This document shows, piece after piece, positions 52,020-60,279 of a stretch of 64,000 nt of DNA. Where the stretch lies: NCBI RefSeq assembly GCF_009849585.1, contig NZ_VCRN01000013.1:1-64000 (forward strand). The letters are read 5' to 3'. A program made the translations under genes and the position numbers. The stretch comes from Bacillus sp. ZZV12-4809 (lineage in GTDB: Bacteria > Bacillota > Bacilli > Bacillales > Cytobacillaceae). Under the pieces are notes generated by a model, which worked only from the letters and a program-made list of their open reading frames with translations, did no database searches and was not told where the DNA came from. The stretch's first letter is position 1. The number at the start of each line of letters is the position of its first letter.

Positions 52020-52833
52020 AAACCTTGAAGCCATAAATGAAGAAAAAACATGCCGCGACCCTGTTTTTTTGGAAAAAGAAGGTGGAATCGCATACATTTG
52101 TTTCAACCGTCCGGAAAAACGGAATGCGTTAAGCTTTGATATATGGACAAAAATTCCTGAGCTCATGGAAGAATGTGAACAGGATTCCAACATAAAAGTG
52201 ATTATCTTTAAAGGAAAAGGATCAGTCGCCTTTTCTGCAGGGGCAGATATCAATGAATTTAAAACGCTGAGATATACGGCTGAGGGAGCAGAAAAATATA
52301 ACGAAGCTACCATGATAGCTGAAAAAGCTATTATGAATGCCTCTAAGCCAACGATTGCCATGATTCGGGGTTTTTGTGTAGGGGGAGGCTGTGAAATTGC
52401 GGTGGCCTGTGATTTCAGGTTTTCAGATGAAAACGGGAAGTTTGGCATAACCCCTGCAAAGCTTGGATTGGTATACAATACGCCGGGAACCAAAAACGTT
52501 GTAGACTTAGTTGGCCCATCCAAAGCGAAAGATATTCTCTACACCGGACGATTACTGGATGCTGAAGAAGCTTTACAGATTGGCCTGATTGACCGGATCA
52601 TCCCTTCAGTATCCATTAAGGAGGAAACTCTCTCTTATGCGGAGTTAATTTGCAGAAATGCTCAAGCCTCCGTCAGAGGGTCGAAGAAAATAATCAATGA
52701 AGTACTGTCTGGTGCCCAGGAGGATTCACATGAAGCATCAAAGCTGATCATTGAATCCTTTCTCTCTGAGGATTATAAAGAAGGAGTCCGATCTTTCCTG
52801 GAAAAACGGAAACCAAATTTCAAATATTCATAG
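52012..52833 (+). CDS. Enoyl-CoA hydratase/isomerase (crotonase family, CaiD-like)
   Basis: A 273-residue crotonase. Oxyanion-hole segments are FSAGADINEFK and CVGGGCEIAVACDFRFS. The usual acid/base pair is hard to read: the second glutamate position lies in KLGLVYNTPGTKNVVDLVG and is not a plain E, so isomerase, lyase or racemase-like chemistry cannot be excluded. The frame is open from ATG 51988, but ATG 52012 overlaps the upstream stop codon and has AGAAAGG before it, typical of coupled translation. It would act on the CoA ester made by the CaiB-like enzyme. Confidence 0.88.
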   Translation: MSKNLEAINEEKTCRDPVFLEKEGGIAYICFNRPEKRNALSFDIWTKIPELMEECEQDSNIKVIIFKGKGSVAFSAGADINEFKTLRYTAEGAEKYNEATMIAEKAIMNASKPTIAMIRGFCVGGGCEIAVACDFRFSDENGKFGITPAKLGLVYNTPGTKNVVDLVGPSKAKDILYTGRLLDAEEALQIGLIDRIIPSVSIKEETLSYAELICRNAQASVRGSKKIINEVLSGAQEDSHEASKLIIESFLSEDYKEGVRSFLEKRKPNFKYS

Positions 52834-52941
52834 AAATCAACCGGTTAACCTTCAGTCAGCAGAGGTAAGTCTTAAGGGCAGAGCAGGAAATTTATGGAGG
52901 AACTGCAATGGTTCCAACTAATAAAAAAGGATGGAGAATAC

Positions 52942-53931
52942 ATGAAAATGAGCAAGTTCTCACTATTATCGCTGCTTACCATACTGCTTTTGGTCCTGCA
53001 AGGCTGCAGTTCAGGGACAAGTGCCAATTCAGATGGAAAAAACAGTACAGGCAAGTATCCTGAAAGAGATATCGAAATTGTTGTCGGATGGGGTGCCGGC
53101 GGAGGAACCGATACCTTTGCGCGCTCAATCGCCAAAGAAATGAGCGATACACTTGATGTTAATATAAATGTGGTCAATTTACCTGGTGCCTCAGGTGCTA
53201 ACGCCGGCGACCATACAGCGAGACAGCCTGCGGATGGCTATACTATCTGGGCGATTTCTTCCAACTATCCGATCAATGTTGCCCGAAAAACCACTCCGCA
53301 TGATTTGAGCCAATATAAAGCGATAGGACGTGTTCAGCAGGATACCATGTCCCTCCAGGTACTTAAAGGAAAAAAGTTCACTGACTATGAAGATTTTATT
53401 AAACAGGCTAAGGGGAGCCCAGGCAAAATTTCTGTAGGAGGAACAGGAGCTGTAGGGTTTGATGAATTGGTTCTGCGGCAGTTTGAAGAAAAGGCCGGGA
53501 TCAAACTTAATTATATTTCCTATGAAGATGCAGGGGAGATGCATGCAGCCTTGTTAGGCGGACATATTGATGGGATGCTTGAAGAAATCGGTCCCAGCAT
53601 TGCCCAAATTGAAGATAGGTCTGTTGAAATGCTGCTGGCATTTACAGACAAGAAATTAGAAGGCTTTGAAGAGACACCTATTTCTACGGAAAAAGGAATT
53701 GACCTGACAGAAGGACAAGAACGCGGATTGCTGGTGCACGCCGATACGCCAGATGAGATTGTTGACGCACTTCAGCAGGCATTAGAGAAAGCAAAAGACA
53801 GTGAAGAATATATGAAGTATGAGAAAGACAGTTATCTGCATTTACGTGACGGCTGGCTGAATGGGGAGGACTTTAAAAAGAATCTTGAGAACAAAATAAA
53901 AACATACGAATCGATTGTAGAGGGCCTTTAA
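52942..53931 (+). CDS. tctC: TTT-family solute-binding lipoprotein 2 (TctC)
   Basis: A 329-residue binding protein with signal peptide and lipobox LQGC; YPERDIEIVVGWGAGGGTD, NVVNLPGASGANAGDHTARQPADGYTIW, GGTGAVGFDE. It delivers a carboxylate to the TctBA pair just downstream. The frame opens at 52894, but the start at ATG 52942 follows GGATGGAG and begins the signal peptide. Close paralogue of the copy at 48708, with differences around the binding loop (F/W after VVG, S/T before D). Confidence 0.93.
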   Translation: MKMSKFSLLSLLTILLLVLQGCSSGTSANSDGKNSTGKYPERDIEIVVGWGAGGGTDTFARSIAKEMSDTLDVNINVVNLPGASGANAGDHTARQPADGYTIWAISSNYPINVARKTTPHDLSQYKAIGRVQQDTMSLQVLKGKKFTDYEDFIKQAKGSPGKISVGGTGAVGFDELVLRQFEEKAGIKLNYISYEDAGEMHAALLGGHIDGMLEEIGPSIAQIEDRSVEMLLAFTDKKLEGFEETPISTEKGIDLTEGQERGLLVHADTPDEIVDALQQALEKAKDSEEYMKYEKDSYLHLRDGWLNGEDFKKNLENKIKTYESIVEGL

Positions 53932-53939
53932 GCAGAAAC

Positions 53940-53976
53940 AAGTCATCGGGAGAACGCATTTTCCCGATGACTTTTA
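53940..53976 (+). terminator. Intra-operon attenuating terminator between tctC and tctB
   Basis: AAGTCATCGGGA/TCCCGATGACTT stem and TTTT, 9 bp past tctC. It probably lowers expression of membrane subunits relative to the binding protein, and may protect the tctC mRNA 3' end. Confidence 0.75.
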
Positions 53977-53996
53977 AAAAGTCAGGGGGGTAAAAT

Positions 53997-54497
53997 ATGA
54001 CTTTAGAACGCAACCTTTCAATAATAATGATCGTTTTTTCATCTTTTTTTCTGGTGATGTCCTTACAAATTGAAAATAGGACAGGAAATTTTATAGCACC
54101 TGGAGCCTGGCCTGCAGCCCTAATGCTTTTAATGCTCATCTTGTCTGTTTTCTTATTGATTAGGACGTTTAAGGCTAAAAAAAATCAGAATATACAGAAA
54201 AGTGATTCGGAAAATGAAGCTGATGATGAAAAACTTGTTTATCCAAAAAGGTTCTTCCTTATGCTGGTGATTCTTGCCGTCTATACATTCGTTTTGGGTT
54301 ATGTTGGTTTTATTGTCTCCACTATCTTTGGGGTTTTTGCTTTAGCTATTCTCTTCGGCATGAAAGGCAGGGTGCGTCCGTTTTTAACCGGTGTCCTTTC
54401 AACCGCAGGGTCCATTGTACTGTTTCCAATTCTGCTGAACTTGCCTTTCCCAAGGGGAATAGGGATTTTCCAGGTGTTCAGTTTGATGTTTTATTAA
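53997..54497 (+). CDS. tctB: TTT transporter small membrane subunit (TctB)
   Basis: A 166-residue protein with four hydrophobic segments split by a charged loop (about 60-85, KKNQNIQKSDSENEADDEK). TctB is the poorly conserved small subunit of the tripartite tricarboxylate transporter; its position between tctC and tctA is diagnostic. AGGGGGG lies before ATG. Confidence 0.9.
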   Translation: MTLERNLSIIMIVFSSFFLVMSLQIENRTGNFIAPGAWPAALMLLMLILSVFLLIRTFKAKKNQNIQKSDSENEADDEKLVYPKRFFLMLVILAVYTFVLGYVGFIVSTIFGVFALAILFGMKGRVRPFLTGVLSTAGSIVLFPILLNLPFPRGIGIFQVFSLMFY

Positions 54498-54527
54498 CGG
54501 CCATTCTAATAAAAGAGGTGATTCACA

Positions 54528-56039
54528 TTGGTTGAAGGACTTTTAGGCGGTTTTGGGAATCTTTTCGAACCATTCAATCTGTTCATACTATTGATCGGTG
54601 TCCTGCTTGGATTTATAGGAGGCGGCATACCTGGAATCAGCGGAACCATGCTCGTTATTATCCTCCTGCCGGTCAGCTATGCAATGGACCCGACTGCGGC
54701 CTTTTTGCTGCTGACTTCCATCTATGCTACTTCGGTATTTTCCGGTTCTATCAGCGCTATTTTATTCCGGACTCCCGGGACACCCGAAGCTGTGGCTACC
54801 ATATTTGACGGATACCCTATGGCTAAAAAAGGCGAAGGGGGGAAAGCACTCGGCATCTCCATATTCAGCTCTGCCACTGGAGGTGTATTTGGTACGATTG
54901 TCTTGATTTTTCTAACACCTCTTCTTGCATCATTTGCTCTTAAGTTTTCTTCTCCTGAATACTTTGCTCTGGCACTGATGGGGCTTACCGTAGTAGCTTC
55001 CCTAAGTGCCGGAAATCTTGTGAAAGGATTCATTGGCGTTTCATTTGGTTTGTTCATTGCAACGATTGGAATCGATACGATGACTGGGGTCCCCCGATTT
55101 ACTTTCGGTTCTGGCCAATTAATGTCAGGAATTGATTTCATTCCTGTCCTGATTGGATTATTCGCCATTTCTGAAGTGCTGCGGCGAGTGCAGCAGGTCC
55201 ATAAAGTCAATTCAAAGCAAAAGGTCAGATCTGAACTCCCTAACTGGAATATTATGAAACGGATATCCGGTGTCATTGGGCGTTCATCAATATTAGGTGT
55301 TTTTATCGGCATTTTGCCGGGAATTGGGGCAACGACTGCTGCCATGCTGAGCTATAGTGAAGCAGCCCGCTGGTCTAAAAATTCCAAAGATTTCGGAACT
55401 GGCATACCAGAGGGGATTGCTGCCCCTGAATCAGCCAATAATGCAGCAGCTATGGGAGCTATGGTTCCATTGCTGTCTCTTGGAATTCCCGGGAGTGCTA
55501 CAACCGCCATCTTACTGGGGGCCTTTATTCTTCACGGAATACAGCCAGGTCCACTAATGTTTTCAACACAGGGATCTTTGATTTATACCATTTTAATGGG
55601 TCTTCTTGTTGCTAATCTATTAATCATTGTCATTGCAAAACCGTTTATTTCTGTGTTCTCCAAGATTCTTCAGGTTCCGTATACAGTGATAGGGCCATTA
55701 ATCGTGCTGTTTTGTATAGTGGGAACCTTTGCTGTTCGAAACTCCATCTTTGATGTTGGCATGATGCTTCTGTTCGGCATTATTGGCTACTACCTGGAAA
55801 ATGCTAAATTCCCTTTGGCTCCGATTGTTTTAGGAGTGGTACTTGGCCCAATTGCCGAAGATCAATTTAGAAGAGCGATGCAAATGTCCAATAATGATAT
55901 ATCCATCTTCTTTACCAGGCCTATCGCGTTAACATTTATCATCCTATCAATCATCAGTATATTGTATCCGCTTCTAAATAAATGGGTTAAGAACAGGAAA
56001 AACCGTTTAAATGATTCAGGCAATACAATCGCCTCATAA
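54528..56039 (+). CDS. tctA: TTT transporter large membrane subunit (TctA)
   Basis: A 503-residue protein with about 12 hydrophobic segments and the TctA blocks GGGIPGISGTMLVIILLPVSYAMDP, IGILPGIGATTAAMLSY and GVPESANNA-type EGIAAPESANNAAAMGAMVPLLSLGIPGS. It is the ion-coupled channel part of the transporter. TTG start with GAGGTG ahead. Confidence 0.94.
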   Translation: MVEGLLGGFGNLFEPFNLFILLIGVLLGFIGGGIPGISGTMLVIILLPVSYAMDPTAAFLLLTSIYATSVFSGSISAILFRTPGTPEAVATIFDGYPMAKKGEGGKALGISIFSSATGGVFGTIVLIFLTPLLASFALKFSSPEYFALALMGLTVVASLSAGNLVKGFIGVSFGLFIATIGIDTMTGVPRFTFGSGQLMSGIDFIPVLIGLFAISEVLRRVQQVHKVNSKQKVRSELPNWNIMKRISGVIGRSSILGVFIGILPGIGATTAAMLSYSEAARWSKNSKDFGTGIPEGIAAPESANNAAAMGAMVPLLSLGIPGSATTAILLGAFILHGIQPGPLMFSTQGSLIYTILMGLLVANLLIIVIAKPFISVFSKILQVPYTVIGPLIVLFCIVGTFAVRNSIFDVGMMLLFGIIGYYLENAKFPLAPIVLGVVLGPIAEDQFRRAMQMSNNDISIFFTRPIALTFIILSIISILYPLLNKWVKNRKNRLNDSGNTIAS

Positions 56040-56061
56040 AAAAGAATAGGAGCTGTTTTGA

Positions 56062-56598
56062 ATGATCTATGAATTTGAAGGCATGAAACCTGCTGTCCAT
56101 GAATCTGTATACTTGGCCCCAAATACGTATGTGATCGGGAATGTTAAGCTGGAAGCTGATGTATCCATATGGTTTAATACTGTGCTAAGAGGGGACAATG
56201 ACTCTATTAAAATCGGAAGGGGTACAAATGTTCAGGAAGGAACCATGATTCATGTGGATGAAGGGTATCCCGTCAGCATAGGAAAAAACGTAACCATTGG
56301 ACATAACTGTGTTATTCATGGCTGCACAATCGAAGATGGAGCTCTTATAGGCATGGGAGCGATTGTCTTAAACGGAGCACATATCAAAGAAGGGGCCGTT
56401 GTCGCCGCTGGGGCCGTTGTAGGAGAACATAAAGTAATCGAAAAACATACCCTTGCTGCAGGTGTTCCTGCAAAGCCTCTAAAACCAGTGAATGAGGAAT
56501 TAAAAGGACGTATCCTGGAAGGGGCAAAATTCTATCAGAAAAACGGGGTAAAATTTCGCCGCAATGGAATCGTTTCCGAGCTAACCAGTTCCTTTTAG
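56062..56598 (+). CDS. Gamma-carbonic-anhydrase-fold protein (PaaY/CaiE-like)
   Basis: A 178-residue left-handed beta-helix of hexapeptide repeats. Metal triad His64, His81 and His86 (MIHVDEG, IGHNCVIHGC) is complete. The group PaaY/CaiE includes CoA-thioester hydrolases and carbonic anhydrases and is found beside CaiB- and crotonase-type genes, as here. It may clear dead-end acyl-CoA in this pathway. TAGGAG before ATG; last gene of the operon. Confidence 0.9.
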   Translation: MIYEFEGMKPAVHESVYLAPNTYVIGNVKLEADVSIWFNTVLRGDNDSIKIGRGTNVQEGTMIHVDEGYPVSIGKNVTIGHNCVIHGCTIEDGALIGMGAIVLNGAHIKEGAVVAAGAVVGEHKVIEKHTLAAGVPAKPLKPVNEELKGRILEGAKFYQKNGVKFRRNGIVSELTSSF

Positions 56599-56628
56599 AC
56601 GGAAGATTAGCCTAAATCTGAAAATGAT

Positions 56629-56703
56629 GAGCTGAGACACAGGATTTCCTGTATCCTTTATGGAAATCAATTTATAGTGTCTTTCAGCTCTCTTTTTATT
56701 TTA
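56629..56703 (+). terminator. Terminator of the CaiB-TctA-CaiE operon
   Basis: GAGCTGAGACAC...GTGTCTTTCAGCTC stem with a long, self-pairing loop and TCTTTTTATTTT tail. Confidence 0.75.
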
Positions 56704-56744
56704 TTCTATAAAGTTCGCATTATTTTTAAGATAGGAGGATCATG

Positions 56745-57584
56745 ATGAGCCATACACAATGCAGCAGTGTCATTTCTCTCGAGCAAATCAGCTGGAAAAG
56801 AAACGGAAAAAACATTCTTGATCATGTATCCTGGGAGGTGCAGAAAGGAGAGCATTGGGCACTCCTTGGATTAAACGGATCTGGAAAAACCACCATCCTG
56901 AATATGATTACCGGCTATAAATGGCCTAACGGCGGAAGTGTTTCAGTACTGGGCAATGTTTTCGGAAAAACCAATATCCCGGAACTAAGAAGATCCATTG
57001 GTTGGGTCAGCACATCGCTGGATGACAAATTTCAGTTCCGTCCGGCTGATACGGCACTTGAGATTGTATTAAGCGGTAAATTTGCGTCCATTGGGCTGTA
57101 TGAGGAGATTACGCAGCAAGATTTAGAACAGGCAAAAGAATTAATGAAGCAATTTGGCATCAGCCATGTTGAAAACCAGACGCTTACCTCACTTTCTCAA
57201 GGAGAGAAACGAAAGGCAATGATTGCGAGAGCGATGATGTCTTCCCCCCGTTTATTGATATTGGATGAACCATGTAATGGCCTTGACATCTATTCCAAAG
57301 AAGAATTGCTGTCCTCTATAGAGAAGATGATGTCCATTCCAGATGGTCCCACCGTCATTTATGTGACTCATCATATTGAAGAAATCGTTCCATCCATTTC
57401 CCATGTAATGCTCCTGAAATCAGGCAAAGTTGTGGCGCAGGGTGAGAAACATACTGTCGTGACAGAGCGGAAACTGGAGGAAACATTCCGTGTTCCTTTA
57501 TCAGTAGAGTGGGAAAACGACCGTGCCTGGATTCGTGTTAAATCTTCACAGCCCGTTATAAGCGGAGGCAAGCAGCTAATGTAA
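56745..57584 (+). CDS. ABC transporter ATP-binding protein (YlmA-like)
   Basis: A 279-residue ATPase: Walker A GLNGSGKTT (about 42-50), Q-loop region SIGWVSTSLDD, signature TSLSQGEKRKAMIARAM, Walker B LLILDEPCNGLD, H-loop YVTHHIEE. It belongs to the soluble YlmA/ModF-like group that often lacks a membrane partner; none is encoded nearby. Being 14 bp before larA, it may serve nickel or substrate handling for the racemase, but this is a guess. The second of two ATGs suits AGGAGG better. Confidence 0.86.
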   Translation: MSHTQCSSVISLEQISWKRNGKNILDHVSWEVQKGEHWALLGLNGSGKTTILNMITGYKWPNGGSVSVLGNVFGKTNIPELRRSIGWVSTSLDDKFQFRPADTALEIVLSGKFASIGLYEEITQQDLEQAKELMKQFGISHVENQTLTSLSQGEKRKAMIARAMMSSPRLLILDEPCNGLDIYSKEELLSSIEKMMSIPDGPTVIYVTHHIEEIVPSISHVMLLKSGKVVAQGEKHTVVTERKLEETFRVPLSVEWENDRAWIRVKSSQPVISGGKQLM

Positions 57585-57598
57585 GGAGGAATGGTACC

Positions 57599-58873
57599 TT
57601 GGAAATTAAATTGGCATATGGGAAAGAAGGACTTCTGGTCAATCTTCCCGATCATACAGAAGTAATTGAACCTGTCCATATTCCCGGCTTGGATGACGAA
57701 AAACAAAAAGCAGTTGAAGCCATGAGAAATCCCATTGGGACAAAGCCATTAAAAGAAATGGTAAAAAGCACGGATACGGTTTCAATTGTCATTAGCGATA
57801 TGACAAGACCCACACCAAATTATAAGCTGGTTCCGTGGATAATGGAAGAATTAAGCCATGTCCCGGCTGACCAATTTATCATCATTAATGGCACAGGCAG
57901 TCACCGTGACAATACAAGAGAAGAGCTTATTCAAATGCTTGGGGAGGACATTGTGAAACGTGTGCGGGTCATTAATAATAATGCATTCGATCGGACCACA
58001 CAGACCTACCTGGGCACAACCTCATACGGGGGTGAGGTTTACTTTAATAGTGAATATTGCCAAAGTGATTTTAAAATTGTTACAGGCTTTATTGAACCGC
58101 ACTTTTTTGCTGGGTTCAGCGGGGGGCCAAAGGGTATAATGCCTGGCATTGCCGGGATTGATACCATTATGCATTTTCATAATGCCAGAATGATCGGAGA
58201 TAAAGACAGTACCTGGGGTAAAATTGAAGGCAACCCGGTTCAAGGGGAAGCAACAGAAGCAGCCCTTATGGCCAAACCGGATTTTATGCTGAATGTAACG
58301 CTGAACGGAGATAAAGAGATTACCAACTTTTTTGCAGGCGATGTTATTTTGGCTCATAGAACGGGATGTGAATATGTCAAAGAACATTCAATGGTGGCAT
58401 GCGAAGAGCCATTCGATATTGTGATTACAAGCAATAGCGGGTATCCTTTGGACCAGAATTTATATCAGGCTGTTAAAGGGATGAGCGCTGCACAAAAAAT
58501 TGTAAAAAAGGGCGGCGCCATTATCTGCGCTTCCGAATGCAGCGACGGCCTGCCAAACCACGGAAATTACGCGGAAATTCTAAAAATGAAAGCAACTCCG
58601 CAAGAAATATTAGACATGATCGAGGATCCGGCCTTTTCAATTTTTGACCAATGGCAAGTTCAAAAACAGGCCATTATTCAAGTGTGGGCTGATGTGTATG
58701 TATATTCAAGCCTATCAAATGAAGATATTAAGAATGCTATGTTCCTCCCGTCTTCCTCTATTGAAAAAACAGTGGAAGAACTGCAGCAAAAGCATGGAAA
58801 AGATTTAAGGATTGCGGTTATGCCGCTTGGGCCCTTAACCATTCCATACATTAAGGAATCTGTTAAAAGCTGA
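57599..58873 (+). CDS. larA: Nickel-pincer-dependent 2-hydroxyacid racemase/epimerase (LarA family)
   Basis: A 424-residue LarA homologue, same size as Lactobacillus plantarum LarA. Arg70 in SDMTRPTP, His102 in NGTGSHR, His168 and cofactor-linking Lys178 in EPHFFAGFSGGPKGIMPG, and His194 in MHFHNARM are each 6 residues before the known LarA residues 108, 174, 184 and 200, so the nickel-pincer site is intact. LarA relatives racemise lactate, malate, 2-hydroxyglutarate or phenyllactate; which one is used here is unknown. TTG start behind AGGAGG. Cofactor synthesis genes larB, larC and larE are not in the window. Confidence 0.92.
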   Translation: MEIKLAYGKEGLLVNLPDHTEVIEPVHIPGLDDEKQKAVEAMRNPIGTKPLKEMVKSTDTVSIVISDMTRPTPNYKLVPWIMEELSHVPADQFIIINGTGSHRDNTREELIQMLGEDIVKRVRVINNNAFDRTTQTYLGTTSYGGEVYFNSEYCQSDFKIVTGFIEPHFFAGFSGGPKGIMPGIAGIDTIMHFHNARMIGDKDSTWGKIEGNPVQGEATEAALMAKPDFMLNVTLNGDKEITNFFAGDVILAHRTGCEYVKEHSMVACEEPFDIVITSNSGYPLDQNLYQAVKGMSAAQKIVKKGGAIICASECSDGLPNHGNYAEILKMKATPQEILDMIEDPAFSIFDQWQVQKQAIIQVWADVYVYSSLSNEDIKNAMFLPSSSIEKTVEELQQKHGKDLRIAVMPLGPLTIPYIKESVKS

Positions 58874-59029
58874 ATATGAGAAACCAATCACAAAAAATTT
58901 TGGATTCGTTCAATTTATCCTATGATGAAAAGGAATGATAGTTAAGGCTGGGAAAATCCTTGCAATTTCTTTCATTTTCATTAAGAATGAGAGAATAATG
59001 ATCCCATAGGAGATATTGGAGGAATAGAA

Positions 59030-60016
59030 TTGGTTCGTTTCGGTATAGTAGGCACAAATTGGATTACAGAAAGATTTTTAAAAGCGGCATTGCAGGCTGA
59101 AGATTTCCAACTCTCAGCTGTATATTCCCGCACGGATGAAAAAGCAAAAGAATTTGCAGGCAAATATGGAGTAGAGAAGACTTTTACTGATCTGCAGACT
59201 ATGGCTGCAAGCGGAGAAATTGATGCTGTTTATATTGCAAGTCCGAATTCCCTGCATGCAGAGCAGGCAACTATTTTTATGAATAACCATGTTCATGTTC
59301 TATGCGAAAAGCCAATCGCTTCAAATGCAAAGGAACTGCAGAAGATGATCAACGCTGCAAAAGAAAATAATGTTCTGCTCATGGAAGCACTTAAATCTAC
59401 CTTAATGCCTAATTTCTTGGCGGTAAAAGAAAACCTATCTAAAATCGGACAGGTTCGCAGGTATTTTGCAAACTATTGCCAGTACTCTTCCAGGTATGAT
59501 GCCTACAGGGAGGGAACAGTGCTGAATGCATTCAAACCCGAATTTTCGAATGGTTCATTAATGGACATCGGTATTTACTGCATTTATCCCCTTGTGGCTT
59601 TATTCGGTAAACCGGAGGAAATTAAAGCTGCCGGCTTTAAATTGGAGTCCGGGGTCGATGGGGAAGGAAGCATGGTTCTTAAATACCCTGATATGGATGC
59701 AGTGATCATGTTCAGTAAAATAACCGACTCAAGTCTCCCTTCCGAAATACAAGGAGAAGACGGAAATCTCGTTATAGACAGAATAAGCAATCCTGAAAAA
59801 GTGGAACTGCATTATCGGAACGGAGAGAGGGAGGACCTCACCCGGGATCAATTAAGCGATACCATGTATTACGAAGCAGTAGAATTCATAAATCTGATTC
59901 AGTCCGGCAAAACCGAATCAGAAGTGAACTCGTTTGCAAACTCCATAGCAACGATGGAAATTCTGGATGAAGCACGCAGGCAAATCGGTGTGATTTATCC
60001 AGCAGACCAGAAATAA
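59030..60016 (+). CDS. Gfo/Idh/MocA-family oxidoreductase
   Basis: A 328-residue dehydrogenase. N-terminal Rossmann motif GIVGTNWITERF (about 5-16), YIASPNSLHAEQA, and the EKPIASN motif with the catalytic Lys; C-terminal alpha/beta domain with GSLMDIGIYCIYPL. It resembles scyllo-inositol/dihydrodiol-type dehydrogenases (YrbE-like). Substrate unknown, sugar or cyclitol likely. TTG start behind GGAGG. A gap of 156 bp separates it from larA, so it may be unrelated to that locus. Confidence 0.87.
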   Translation: MVRFGIVGTNWITERFLKAALQAEDFQLSAVYSRTDEKAKEFAGKYGVEKTFTDLQTMAASGEIDAVYIASPNSLHAEQATIFMNNHVHVLCEKPIASNAKELQKMINAAKENNVLLMEALKSTLMPNFLAVKENLSKIGQVRRYFANYCQYSSRYDAYREGTVLNAFKPEFSNGSLMDIGIYCIYPLVALFGKPEEIKAAGFKLESGVDGEGSMVLKYPDMDAVIMFSKITDSSLPSEIQGEDGNLVIDRISNPEKVELHYRNGEREDLTRDQLSDTMYYEAVEFINLIQSGKTESEVNSFANSIATMEILDEARRQIGVIYPADQK

Positions 60017-60019
60017 TCG

Positions 60020-60052
60020 AAAGGACCGAACAATTGCTGTTCGGTCCTTTTT
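60020..60052 (+). terminator. Terminator of the Gfo/Idh gene
   Basis: Perfect stem AAAGGACCGAACA/TGTTCGGTCCTTT with 5-nt loop and T tail. Confidence 0.93.
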
Positions 60053-60279
60053 AGTTCTATTGACACTTTATAGTATAGATATTTTTTGTAATTATCACTC
60101 AATTGGTAAAATTGGAGTAATTTTACAAGAGTTAAAGCTTTTAAACTACTCTATTAGTACTTATTTCGCTACACGAAATTTGTCTAAAGAATAGGTAGCA
60201 TACTCTATTAACTCACTATAGATTCTCTACTAGAATTAATAGTGTAAGTTAATCTATCAATTCTGGGGGAATGAATTTC

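Noticed and set aside
50763..56598. Carnitine (cai) operon
   Set aside because: CaiB-, CaiD- and CaiE-like genes occur, but caiA, caiC and caiT are absent and the transporter is TTT-type, so the substrate is probably not carnitine.
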